Assembly: GCF_002303925.1 (NCBI RefSeq)
Contig: NZ_MRCS01000029.1
Coordinates: forward strand, 1 to 64,000
Source: Pseudomonas sp. ACN8
Lineage (GTDB): Bacteria; Pseudomonadota; Gammaproteobacteria; Pseudomonadales; Pseudomonadaceae
Reading direction: 5' to 3'
Length of the DNA stretch: 64,000 nucleotides
In this document: piece by piece, positions 26,261 to 33,991 of the stretch
How the letters are laid out: each line of letters begins with the position of its first letter
How positions within the stretch are numbered: position 1 is the stretch's first letter
The notes under the pieces: generated by a model
Seen by the model: only the letters and a program-made list of their open reading frames with translations
Database searches by the model: none
What the model was told of the DNA's origin: nothing
Translations under genes and position numbers: made by a program

Positions 26261-26615
26261 GTCCTGATCCTTTTGCGTGTTCCTGCGCCGCTTGAAGTCT
26301 CTTCCTGATCAAATCGATGTCGCACTGCGCGGTTTTGATTCCCGTGGTCGACTTTTTCTGAAAACAGTGCAGAACATAGACAGCATTGCCAAAACGAACG
26401 GTATAAACGGCGCGATAGGTGTTCGTATCGAAGTCCTCAATCAACTCAAGGACTCCGGCACCACCAAAGCCTTTTAGTGGTTTTGCATCTAGGTGCTTCT
26501 TGTTGCTTTGGGCCAGATCAAGCGCGTGGCCAAAAACGTCCTGTACATCTGCGGGCATCTGCTTGAGATCTTTTTTGCTGCTGCTAACCCACAGGAGTGG
26601 CTTCCTTGTACTCAT
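26253..26615 (-). CDS. HigB/RelE-superfamily toxin (Gp49-like)
   Basis: A 120-residue basic protein of the phage-derived Gp49-like/HigB family: LKQMPADVQDVFGHALDLAQ, then GGAGVLELIEDFDTNTYRAVYTVRFGNAVYVLHCFQKKS. The Y-R-x2-Y and F-Q-K-K-S motifs are typical. Relatives are ribosome-dependent mRNA interferases. The toxin is first in the operon and the antitoxin overlaps it. The promoter at 26621-26648 places transcription start about at the ATG, so the message may be leaderless. Confidence 0.87.
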   Translation of the reverse strand: MSTRKPLLWVSSSKKDLKQMPADVQDVFGHALDLAQSNKKHLDAKPLKGFGGAGVLELIEDFDTNTYRAVYTVRFGNAVYVLHCFQKKSTTGIKTAQCDIDLIRKRLQAAQEHAKGSGHD

Positions 26616-26620
26616 GTGAA

Positions 26621-26648
26621 AATATACCTAAATGGGGATAATCGTCAA
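26621..26648 (-). promoter_or_regulatory. Toxin-antitoxin promoter with overlapping operator
   Basis: TTGACG (26648-26643), 16 bases, TATATT (26626-26621), reading left. An imperfect palindrome TATCCCCATTTAGGTATA (26640-26623) overlaps the -10 element and is a likely antitoxin binding site. Confidence 0.65.
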
Positions 26649-26661
26649 TCGATGAGTTGGC

Positions 26662-26979
26662 TCACTCCACCATCGCAAAATCCGCCCGCCCAACCGGATT
26701 CGGCGTCGACCCTCTCACATTCATCCCTCGACCCGGCGCAAACCCCGGGAAGAACACCAACCCCTCCGACTCGAACCGATAGGCCAGAGCCAGGCGCGTG
26801 ACATCCAGCACCTCCTGTCGCGCCTCGAAGCGTTGAATGGCCTCCGCCGAAACCCGGGATTCCCGCGACAGCTCTTGCACACTCCAGCCCAGCATCGCTC
26901 GGGCCTGGGCGCAGTGGGCCGGGGTGAATTGGAAGAGGGCGATACGTTCCAGGGTGATTTTCATCGCTTGAGAGGCCAT
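26662..26979 (-). CDS. Small XRE-family regulator
   Basis: A 105-residue protein with an N-terminal HTH (CAQARAMLGWSVQELSRESRVSAEAIQRFEAR, about residues 23-54) and a tail containing LALAYRFESEGLVFFPGF. This pattern is common in small prophage-type or accessory XRE proteins. GGAGAA precedes the ATG. A LexA-type box lies 38-53 bases upstream, so the gene may belong to the SOS regulon. Confidence 0.75.
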   Translation of the reverse strand: MASQAMKITLERIALFQFTPAHCAQARAMLGWSVQELSRESRVSAEAIQRFEARQEVLDVTRLALAYRFESEGLVFFPGFAPGRGMNVRGSTPNPVGRADFAMVE

Positions 26980-27016
26980 GGTGTTCTCCGGGCTCGAGAG
27001 TGTTGGTCAAAATATA

Positions 27017-27032
27017 CTGTGTTTTTGTACAG
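27017..27032. promoter_or_regulatory. LexA (SOS) box candidate
   Basis: CTGTGTTTTTGTACAG, which fits CTG-N10-CAG and has flanking TA and T that extend the palindrome (TACTGT...ACAGT). It lies upstream of the small XRE gene. Confidence 0.65.
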
Positions 27033-27222
27033 TTGTTTTGGGCCCGGATCAAATTCATTTTTTAATTTTTCTTTTCAGCCAGACGAACGGTAACTGTCTC
27101 GGTGCGAGGGGAAACTGTCGAAGTCGCCAGCGAATCACCACTCGATTCCGGGGTTGGTAAAGGCGGTTTTTTTCGCAAGAATAGCGCTTCACACTGTTCA
27201 GGTTTTCACGCAGGAGAATCTC

Positions 27223-27591
27223 ATGCCGATCCTCGAAAGCGACTGGAAGAAGTTCAAGGAGCTGCGCAAGATTGCGCTCGACCGTTTCTGCCTAGGTGTT
27301 CTTGCCGATGCCAAGGCGATTGCGCAACATGATGCGTTGTCGGCTCATGCTCGCTACGGGATGCTTTACGGCATGATCCATGATCGAAACAAGGACATGG
27401 CCCAGGCGTTTGACTACAACAGCCAATCCCGTTCAAGTGCGCTCCGGGGCTTGTGGCTGATGGTCATGCATGACTTGCTGACCGAGGCAGAGTTATCGGT
27501 TCTCAGCGAAGGTGCGCTGAGATACATTGCCGAGGTTGTTCGCCAGCCCTACGAACTTGAATGGGTCGATGAGATCGTCCCGCAGGACTGA
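27223..27591 (+). CDS. Hypothetical protein, first of a two-gene unit
   Basis: A 122-residue, mostly helical protein that I do not recognise. It starts MPILESDWKKFKELRKIALD, with CAGGAG 6 bases before the ATG. The middle (ARYGMLYGMIHDRNKDMAQAFD) and end (IAEVVRQPYELEWVDEIVPQD) show no known motif, signal peptide or membrane segment. The next gene starts 25 bases after its stop, so the two are probably co-transcribed. Confidence 0.65.
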   Translation: MPILESDWKKFKELRKIALDRFCLGVLADAKAIAQHDALSAHARYGMLYGMIHDRNKDMAQAFDYNSQSRSSALRGLWLMVMHDLLTEAELSVLSEGALRYIAEVVRQPYELEWVDEIVPQD

Positions 27592-27615
27592 CCAACCTTT
27601 ACCAGAGAACCAGGG

Positions 27616-28305
27616 ATGCTGATTTTCAATTGCACCGAAGCGGCCAGTAAATTCTTCAGTCGTGTGCACAAGGGCAAAAAAATCACGAGGGTGGAAAGTC
27701 CACCATCACCCGTCATTGAAGACGATGAGCCTGATGAGTCCGCCGAACAGTGGCTGGTCCACGCCGTCACTGTTCAACGCAAACATGTGCTGTTCGCCAT
27801 CCACATCCCGACTCGTTACTGCATGATCTTCGCCGATGCAAAAAAGGCCGACGTCGAGGGGTTTGTTCGACGTTTTGCTGATCGCTGGATTAGCGGTCTG
27901 ATACGCCATGCAGGGCAGTTCGACATCCTTCAGTGGGTCGATGACGAGCCGATGATGGAACGTTTTCAAGAAAGCTGCGGCCAGTTCACTCTGTACCGGC
28001 GCAGCCATCGCAGCGCGCAAAAACACATCGATGAAATCGCCTGGATTTTTCAGGATGTAGCCGCTGAGCGGGGCTCTTTACCGCCTGACGAGTTTTCGGC
28101 AGAGCGCTTCGACGGCGAAATGAATGACTACCCAAGAAATAGCAAAGGCCATAAAGACTATTTCTACCCGGATTCGGAAATGATGGCTCACTGGTTACGT
28201 CGATACTGCGGCCTAGACGCAACAGGCATCCTGACTGCACTGGATCGACGCATGGAGGTGAAACGGGAGATCTGGGCATTGCAAAGGCAACTCGACGCAC
28301 AATGA
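27616..28305 (+). CDS. DUF6933-like hypothetical protein
   Basis: A 229-residue cytosolic protein. The start MLIFNCTEAASKFFSRV and the segment VHAVTVQRKHVLFAIHIPTRYCMIF resemble the DUF6933 family of unknown function. The C-terminus has helices with MAHWLRRYCGLDATGILTALDRRM. It lies 25 bases behind the 122-residue gene and is convergent with the next minus-strand gene. Confidence 0.6.
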   Translation: MLIFNCTEAASKFFSRVHKGKKITRVESPPSPVIEDDEPDESAEQWLVHAVTVQRKHVLFAIHIPTRYCMIFADAKKADVEGFVRRFADRWISGLIRHAGQFDILQWVDDEPMMERFQESCGQFTLYRRSHRSAQKHIDEIAWIFQDVAAERGSLPPDEFSAERFDGEMNDYPRNSKGHKDYFYPDSEMMAHWLRRYCGLDATGILTALDRRMEVKREIWALQRQLDAQ

Positions 28306-28324
28306 ACCAACGCTGCGTTTCGTA

Positions 28325-29290
28325 TTACTTGCCCGCCAACCCCGGCGCTTCCCGCACGATAAAGTGATCCAGATTCTCGATGTTGGCACTGAACACCCCG
28401 AACGTCTGCTCGGGTTTTTTCTTGCTCGGCACCTGCTTCAACTCGGGCGTCACCCCATAAAAAAAGCAGTACAACTCCCGACCACTCTCGATGGCGTGCT
28501 TGATCTCCTCCAGGAAAGCCTTGCGCTTGCGGTAGCTGTCGATGAGTTTCTTGCTCAGGTAGACATTGACCGAGTAAGGCTTCTTCTCGAACCAGACCTT
28601 TTTCTCGAAGTCGATGCGAAAGCTCTGGGTGTAGTCCTTGATCTCCTTGACCTTGCCCCAGTAAATCAGCCCCTTGTTGTCTTGCAGATACTCGATCTTC
28701 TTGAAAAACGACCCGTAAGGCGCGGTGTGCTCGCCAATTTTCAGCGGCACGCGCTTGAGCAAATCCTTGTCGTCGAAGTTCGACACGAAACACTCCACCG
28801 GATGGGCGAAGACGCTGGTCTTGTCCGGGGCCGACTCCCTGCTCGGTTGCTCAACATGACTAGCCGCCTTGGGCGCCAATGGCTCATCCCGAACCACATC
28901 GGCAATCACCACCGGGCTGGACGACTTACGCACATACTCCCGCCGGGTCAGTAACAATTCCGACGGGAAATGTTCCTCGCGACTGTCATCCGTTTCCGCC
29001 TCATCCGCGCCCGACGCCGGCGTCTTCACGCTGACATAAGGGCAGCCCTCGACATGCCGTGTACTCGGCAAGTTCTTGAAGTGCGGCGTGCGCACGTAAT
29101 TCACATTCTTGGCGTTGAACGTGCCCAACTCATTGGCTGCATCGAACGCCAGGCGACAGGCATCGTTGGGGCACTGGAAGTGTTCCCTGGCGGAGTCGAA
29201 ATCCATCGTCTCGTCGAAATTCAGATCCCGAACGTCGTAGATCGACAACTTGTCGTTGAGGCTGAGGCAGTAGGCGAGGTCGAATTTCAT
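28325..29290 (-). CDS. Hypothetical protein with CoiA-like zinc-finger segment
   Basis: A 321-residue protein that I do not recognise as a whole. The N-terminal part has CPNDACRLAF and then HFKNLPSTRHVEGCPY, a spacing of cysteines and histidines like the zinc-finger part of CoiA-like competence proteins. The C-terminal half is lysine-rich, with LKIGEHTAPYGSFFKKIEYL and KIEYLQDNKGLIYWGKVKEI. Start 29290 was preferred; a longer frame to 29386 lacks support. A role in DNA handling would be a guess. Confidence 0.6.
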   Translation of the reverse strand: MKFDLAYCLSLNDKLSIYDVRDLNFDETMDFDSAREHFQCPNDACRLAFDAANELGTFNAKNVNYVRTPHFKNLPSTRHVEGCPYVSVKTPASGADEAETDDSREEHFPSELLLTRREYVRKSSSPVVIADVVRDEPLAPKAASHVEQPSRESAPDKTSVFAHPVECFVSNFDDKDLLKRVPLKIGEHTAPYGSFFKKIEYLQDNKGLIYWGKVKEIKDYTQSFRIDFEKKVWFEKKPYSVNVYLSKKLIDSYRKRKAFLEEIKHAIESGRELYCFFYGVTPELKQVPSKKKPEQTFGVFSANIENLDHFIVREAPGLAGK

Positions 29291-29411
29291 GTCGGGTTCC
29301 AAGTCCTTTAGGTGACCAGCTTCCAGTGATGGCGCATTCGAAGCAATAGCTACACTCAGATCACCTCGATATCGCCGAGCCTGCACAGCCCATCAACGAG
29401 GGAGTGCTCCA

Positions 29412-29527
29412 CTGTAGGAGCGGGCCTGCTCGCGATGGTCGTTAACGATTACGCGTGTTTACAGGTTAAACGCAGCGCTCTTGAGTCCATCGTCGGATCG
29501 CCGCCCGGAGCAAGCTCGTTCCTACAG
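29412..29527. repeat. Degenerate REP pair
   Basis: CTGTAGGAGCGGGCCTGCTC and, inverted about 60 bases on, GGAGCAAGCTCGTTCCTACAG. Both carry mismatches to the consensus. Confidence 0.75.
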
Positions 29528-29565
29528 TTTTTAAATGAACAGCATTACATCAACGAGGGCGGTTC

Positions 29566-31356
29566 ATGAGCCATTCAGACGCTTCGCCCCCTCTCCCGGA
29601 ACCGGGCCGCATAGCCCGCCGCGATGAACAGACCGGTTGGCGCCGCTGGCTACCGGGGCTGGGCATGCTGCGCGAATACCAACCGGCATGGTTGCGCAAC
29701 GACATCGTGGCCGGCCTGGTGCTGACCACGATGCTGGTACCCGTCGGTATCGCCTATGCGGTGGCCTCGGGCGTGCCCGGCATCTATGGCCTCTACGCGA
29801 CCATCGTTCCGCTGCTGGCCTATGCCTTGTTCGGCCCCAGCCGAATTCTGGTGATGGGCCCGGATTCCTCCCTGGTGACCGTCATCCTTGCTGTCATCAT
29901 TCCACTCTCCGGCGGCGACCCGCAGCGTGCCGTCGCCCTGGCGGGGATGATGGCGATCGTCTCGGGAGCGGTGTGCATCCTGGCCGGTATCGCGCGTCTG
30001 GGTTTTATCACCGAGCTGCTGTCCAAACCGATCCGCTACGGCTACATGAACGGCATCGCACTGACCGTATTAATCAGCCAGTTGCCCAAGCTGTTCGGTT
30101 TTTCGATTGAACCCGACGGCCCATTGAGAAACATAGGGGCCATCGCCTCAGCGGTGATGGAAGGAAAGGTCAACTGGACCACCTTCACGGTGGGCGGGCT
30201 CACCCTGGCGGCGATCCTGCTGCTCAAACGATGGCCGCGACTGCCGGGCATCCTGATCGCCGTGGCAGGCGCGACAGTCGCCGTGGGCGTACTCGACCTG
30301 GCGACACGCGCCGGCGTGTCGGTCCTCGGTTCGCTCCCCCAAGGCTTGCCCGGTTTCGCCATCCCCTGGATCACCCGCGCCGACATCGTCCCGGTGGTGA
30401 TCGGCGGGTGCGCCGTGGCACTGGTCTCGTTCGCCGACACCAGCGTGCTCTCCCGTGTCTACGCGGCGCGGACCCGAACCTACGTCAACCCGAACCAGGA
30501 AATGCTGGGCCTCGGCATCGCCAATCTCGCAGCCGGTTTCTTCCAGGGCTTCCCGATCAGCAGCAGCTCGTCACGCACACCCGTGGCCGAAGCCGCCGGA
30601 GCCAAAACCCAAATGACCGGCGTCGTCGGCGCACTGGCGGTGGCCTTGCTGCTGGTGGTGGCGCCGGACCTGCTGCAACATCTACCGTCCAGCGCCCTGG
30701 CGGCCGTCGTGATCGCCTCGGCCATTGGCCTGATCGAGATCGCCGACCTGCGCCGGATCTATCGCATCCAGCGCTGGGAGTGCGGGCTGTCGATTGTCTG
30801 TACGGTCGGCGTGGCCGTGTTCGGCGCGATCGAGGGCATCGGCCTGGCCATCGTGATTGCCGTCATCGAGTTCCTCTGGGACGGCTGGCGCCCGTACTCC
30901 GCGGTATTGGGCCGCGCCGACGGGGTCAAGGGCTACCACGACATCAAACGCTACCCCGACGCGCGCCTGATCCCCGGCCTGGTCCTGTTTCGCTGGGATG
31001 CGCCCTTGTTCTTCGCCAACGCCGAACTGTTCAGCGACCGAGCGCTGGACGCCGTGGCTGCATCGCCCACACCCGTGCGCAGACTGGTGGTCGCCGCAGA
31101 GCCGGTCACCAGTGTCGACGTGACGTCTGCCGACATGTTGGCCGAACTGGGCGACACGTTGCATGCGGCGGGTATCGAGTTGTGCATTGCCGAGATGAAG
31201 GACCCGGTGAAGGACAAACTGAAGCGGTTTGGGTTGTTTGCACGGCTGGGGGAGACGGCGTTTTTTCCTACGATTGGGACGGCGGTGGATAGTTATGTGG
31301 CGAATTATCGGGTGGATTATGTGGAGGGGGATGAAGGAGGGGAGGTGGGGCGTTGA
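29566..31356 (+). CDS. SulP-family anion transporter with STAS domain
   Basis: A 596-residue SLC26/SulP protein. The N-terminal membrane domain spans residues about 30-440 with 12-14 helices and the signatures GLVLTTMLVPVGIAYAVASGVPGIYGLYA and FPISSSSSRTPVAEAAGAKTQ. The C-terminal STAS domain covers about 460-585. It imports an inorganic anion or dicarboxylate; the substrate (sulfate, bicarbonate or other) cannot be assigned. The final codons are glycine-rich (EGDEGGEVGR). No carbonic anhydrase gene lies beside it. Confidence 0.88.
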   Translation: MSHSDASPPLPEPGRIARRDEQTGWRRWLPGLGMLREYQPAWLRNDIVAGLVLTTMLVPVGIAYAVASGVPGIYGLYATIVPLLAYALFGPSRILVMGPDSSLVTVILAVIIPLSGGDPQRAVALAGMMAIVSGAVCILAGIARLGFITELLSKPIRYGYMNGIALTVLISQLPKLFGFSIEPDGPLRNIGAIASAVMEGKVNWTTFTVGGLTLAAILLLKRWPRLPGILIAVAGATVAVGVLDLATRAGVSVLGSLPQGLPGFAIPWITRADIVPVVIGGCAVALVSFADTSVLSRVYAARTRTYVNPNQEMLGLGIANLAAGFFQGFPISSSSSRTPVAEAAGAKTQMTGVVGALAVALLLVVAPDLLQHLPSSALAAVVIASAIGLIEIADLRRIYRIQRWECGLSIVCTVGVAVFGAIEGIGLAIVIAVIEFLWDGWRPYSAVLGRADGVKGYHDIKRYPDARLIPGLVLFRWDAPLFFANAELFSDRALDAVAASPTPVRRLVVAAEPVTSVDVTSADMLAELGDTLHAAGIELCIAEMKDPVKDKLKRFGLFARLGETAFFPTIGTAVDSYVANYRVDYVEGDEGGEVGR

Positions 31357-31401
31357 GCCTGGCTGGCAGCCCTTGCACCGATTTGGCAGACAAACACCTT
31401 A

Positions 31402-31550
31402 CTGTGGCGAGGGAGCTTGCTCCCGCTGGGCTGCGAAGCGGCCCCAACTCAGCAAACGCGATCAATCAGACGGAGCACGTAACTTGCTGGGCGACTGCTC
31501 CGCAGCCGAGCGGGACGGTGCGGCGATCCGACAAGCTCCCTCGCCACAAA
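31402..31550. repeat. Second REP family (inverted pair)
   Basis: CTGTGGCGAGGGAGCTTGCTCCCGCTGGG and the distant inverse ending in CAAGCTCCCTCGCCACA. The core GGGAGCTTGCTCCC differs from the GCGAGCAGGCTCGC repeats elsewhere in the window. Confidence 0.8.
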
Positions 31551-31565
31551 ATCCAGCTTGACCGA

Positions 31566-32279
31566 CTATTCAGGAATCAATCGTCCAACCTTTTCATAAA
31601 GCAACGCTGTGAACTCATCCCGATCACTCGAATGGTGACAACGCCGATGACAGTTCGGGCACAGCGCTACAGCATTGCTCGGACGGTCTGAGCCTTCCTG
31701 TGCCAAATGCTTAACGTGGTGAACCTCAAGAAACGGACTGCCGGACTTTTCAAACGGAGCAGGCTCGCCACAGCCTTCGCATTTACCTTTAGCCTGCTGG
31801 CGAACCCACGCTCTCACTTCCGGATCACGAACATACGACTTTCCGCTGGACTGAGTTTGCTCTGGTTTCTCAATCCCCTTTGGCTCGACTTTAATCGGTT
31901 GTCGCTCAAGCTTTGCAGCTCGTTGCTCCAGCATCGCCTCGTCCGCTGTCGGGGCGAAGTCCTCGGGAGTCAAAGGGACTGGAGCATTGAGTGCTTCACG
32001 AATGCTCTTCGCAACATTGGCGCCGACATTTTTGGCGGGTTTGTAGCCCTCAATGCGATCACGCCCGAGTTCAACCAACACGGTAGAAATGTTCTGCATC
32101 CGAAACTCAACTGAACCTTTGGTCCGACCAGCCAAAGCACCCTCGCGCAGGACGCGATTTTCATGAGCCTTGTTGACCGCCTGACCGTTCTGCTCGCGAG
32201 AAAGCATGCTGAGATAGGCATCGACCGCAGCCTGAATCTCTACCTCACTCCAATCGCCGTTGCTCTTTTCCGTATCCAT
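31566..32279 (-). CDS. HNH endonuclease (McrA-like)
   Basis: A 237-residue protein. The C-terminal HNH domain has C-x2-C in KCEGCGEPAPF, the catalytic HH in FLEVHHVKHLAQ, N in RPSNAVALC and C-x2-C-H in CPNCHRRCHH, so the metal and catalytic residues are complete. The N-terminal half (GDWSEVEIQAAVDAYLSML) is the head domain seen in McrA/ScoMcrA-like modification-dependent nucleases. This suggests cleavage of modified or foreign DNA, though target recognition is unknown. A perfect hairpin sits just before the ATG and no ribosome binding site is obvious. Confidence 0.82.
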   Translation of the reverse strand: MDTEKSNGDWSEVEIQAAVDAYLSMLSREQNGQAVNKAHENRVLREGALAGRTKGSVEFRMQNISTVLVELGRDRIEGYKPAKNVGANVAKSIREALNAPVPLTPEDFAPTADEAMLEQRAAKLERQPIKVEPKGIEKPEQTQSSGKSYVRDPEVRAWVRQQAKGKCEGCGEPAPFEKSGSPFLEVHHVKHLAQEGSDRPSNAVALCPNCHRRCHHSSDRDEFTALLYEKVGRLIPE

Positions 32280-32286
32280 ACAATCG

Positions 32287-32307
32287 CCGAGGGTTAAATA
32301 CCCTCGG
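32287..32307 (-). promoter_or_regulatory. Hairpin in the HNH gene leader
   Basis: CCGAGGG and CCCTCGG, 7-bp perfect arms with a 7-base A/T loop, ending 7 bases before the ATG. It occupies the place of a Shine-Dalgarno site. Confidence 0.55.
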
Positions 32308-32395
32308 ACGATACTGAGTGGCCACTACGACTGTCTACGAAAATTCCTACACAAATAAAAGAAGGATCTCGCAAGCTGTCCTACAAGCAGGTCAC

Positions 32396-32929
32396 CTAAC
32401 CCATCGAATGCTTCGACGACTGAAACACCCGCGCAACCTTACGCCACCAAGGTTTAACCACCGGCATCCGCCGTTGCGTGTGATCGAGCAAAAGGTAGGG
32501 CATGTCCCGCAGCCGAATCCAACCTTCATCCTGCCAATGCAGCAGGCTCAGCGACATTTCTGGCCAATTCAACAAACTCAGCATCGGCCGATCCGAATTA
32601 CCCGGCTGCTCCGCATCACGTAAGGCCGGCACCACTTGATGAGTGACCCACTCACGCAGCAATCGATTTCCAGGCGCGTAGTGATACACCAACAGCGCGT
32701 ACACACCGGACTCGCTGAGCATCAACTGCTTTTCCGGTTGCCGGTAATACTCAATCCACAGCGTGCGGTACTGGTCTTTGTCTAGCTTGTTGACCATACG
32801 TTCACTTAGATGGAAACCCATCAAACGGCCGATATCGCGGGAACAGAACCATGGTTGGTTTTCAAGGAGGAGGGCATGGAGAGAGAGGTTATGGCGGGTA
32901 AAGACTGTGGGGATGTATGGCTCAAGCAT
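32396..32929 (-). CDS. BRO-N (phage antirepressor-like) protein
   Basis: A 177-residue protein with an N-terminal BRO-N domain (residues about 10-110): FTRHNLSLHALLLENQPWFCSRDIGRLMGF, then ESGVYALLVYHYAPGNRLLREWVTHQVVPALR. BRO-N domains bind DNA and are typical of phage antirepressors; free-standing copies are common in accessory regions. The C-terminus has no recognisable second domain. It is preceded by a repeat-rich 390-base leader region. Confidence 0.82.
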   Translation of the reverse strand: MLEPYIPTVFTRHNLSLHALLLENQPWFCSRDIGRLMGFHLSERMVNKLDKDQYRTLWIEYYRQPEKQLMLSESGVYALLVYHYAPGNRLLREWVTHQVVPALRDAEQPGNSDRPMLSLLNWPEMSLSLLHWQDEGWIRLRDMPYLLLDHTQRRMPVVKPWWRKVARVFQSSKHSMG

Positions 32930-33025
32930 GGTCAGCCTCCTGAGCCGGAAGCATATTTTCAGCAGCGAATCTGTAGGTGATTTCCTTCAATAAGAAGGGA
33001 AAACTCTTAGGCATATCCATTACCT

Positions 33026-33080
33026 CTACTTGATAGCTTTCTTAGGGCTAAGGCGCCGGGAGTTAAGAAACCCCAAGTAG
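33026..33080. repeat. Compound inverted repeat
   Basis: CTACTTG (33026) and TTTCTTA (33038) mirror TAAGAAA (33064) and CAAGTAG (33074), with GGCGCC in the centre at 33052. All arm segments are perfect 7-mers. Confidence 0.75.
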
Positions 33081-33205
33081 AAGGCCGGACATATTTCCCT
33101 TTCGGGTCTTGTATTAGCCCACTCCCGACATGGCAGAGGTTTTTTCACGCCCACGAGAAATCCATAGGCACAAAAAAGCCGCATCTTTCGGGAGCGGTCA
33201 GGCCG

Positions 33206-33230
33206 CTACTTGAGGCGTTTCTTAGGCGCC
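33206..33230. repeat. Third copy of the CTACTTG/TTTCTTA/GGCGCC motif
   Basis: CTACTTG-AGGCG-TTTCTTA-GGCGCC, same orientation as the copy at 33026 and inverted relative to that at 33080, about 125 bases away. Confidence 0.7.
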
Positions 33231-33322
33231 GGAGTGAAGAGGTTATGCGCGAAAGTACGGACGGTCAAGGCGGAAGAACAGACCGCCTAAATTCGACGGA
33301 TTTCGTATGCGCTTTTTGTTCC

Positions 33323-33991
33323 TCAGGCGAAAGTCTCTACTGCCCGAGATACGTGATCTGGGAAAGTGTGGTTGTAGTAATTAATTAACCAAATTTGCTT
33401 TCCTCGAATCGAGGGCGAGTCAGCAAGGTTGTGTGGAATAATGTTGTTGATGAATTCCCAAGATTCTTGAGGGTTTCGATTGTTGAGGTAGTTTATAAAA
33501 AATGCCCCGTCACTTTCTCTGATGAGCGTTTCTTTTGGAACTTCATTGAGGTTGGGATAGAGCAGGTCAACTAAGTCTTTTGATACGACAATCCGAGGGT
33601 TTATTGAGATGTCTTTTTCGATGTTGTATGCATGAATGAGTCCGCTACTGAATAGAAAATCGTCTTCGTAGTGGTGCATTCCATAGGAGATTCCACCTCT
33701 GCAAAGTATTCCATTTTGTAGAAGTTCGTACTGGTAATTTGATACTAGTGTGGAGAATTCATTGAACGATTCTTTTTTGTAAGGAAGCGCTAAAACAATT
33801 GAATCCGAAAATTGAGTTAGCTGAAGACCCTCAATCCCATTCTGCAATTCTTTTGTTTTTTTATGTGTTGATTTTAGTTTGTCAATATACTTTTGGGCTG
33901 TTTCTGGGCTTTCACAGTCATGGCTTACCATGCTGCTGAAGCCCAGCAGATCAATAAAGGCAACAAAATAGTTGGTAAGTAAATTTGCCAT
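33323..33991 (-). CDS. Class III nucleotide-cyclase-like protein
   Basis: A 222-residue soluble protein whose order of motifs follows a class III adenylate/guanylate cyclase domain. FVAFIDLLGFSSM has an aspartate at D14 in the first metal position, and QFSDSIVLALP has D63 in the second. LCRGGISYG (R98) is followed by a later helix GLIHAYNIEKD and strand PRIVVS. The canonical base-selecting and transition-state residues are not obvious, so the product nucleotide, or even activity, is uncertain. The gene is visibly AT-rich beside its neighbours and its start shares one base with the stop of the ParA-like gene. Family assignment is from motif order, not a search. Confidence 0.6.
   Translation of the reverse strand: MANLLTNYFVAFIDLLGFSSMVSHDCESPETAQKYIDKLKSTHKKTKELQNGIEGLQLTQFSDSIVLALPYKKESFNEFSTLVSNYQYELLQNGILCRGGISYGMHHYEDDFLFSSGLIHAYNIEKDISINPRIVVSKDLVDLLYPNLNEVPKETLIRESDGAFFINYLNNRNPQESWEFINNIIPHNLADSPSIRGKQIWLINYYNHTFPDHVSRAVETFA

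Larger units (their letters stand above)
32930..33322 (-). other. Structured non-coding region upstream of the BRO-N gene
   Basis: About 390 bases without a convincing gene. It holds three copies of CTACTTG-N3-5-TTTCTTA with a GGCGCC block at 33026, 33080 (inverted) and 33206. It also has AGCGG/CCGCT and CCCGAAAG elements and a GCGGCTTTTTT stretch (minus strand) at about 33173-33184. It may be a leader RNA or a protein-binding region for the phage-like BRO-N gene. Confidence 0.55.
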
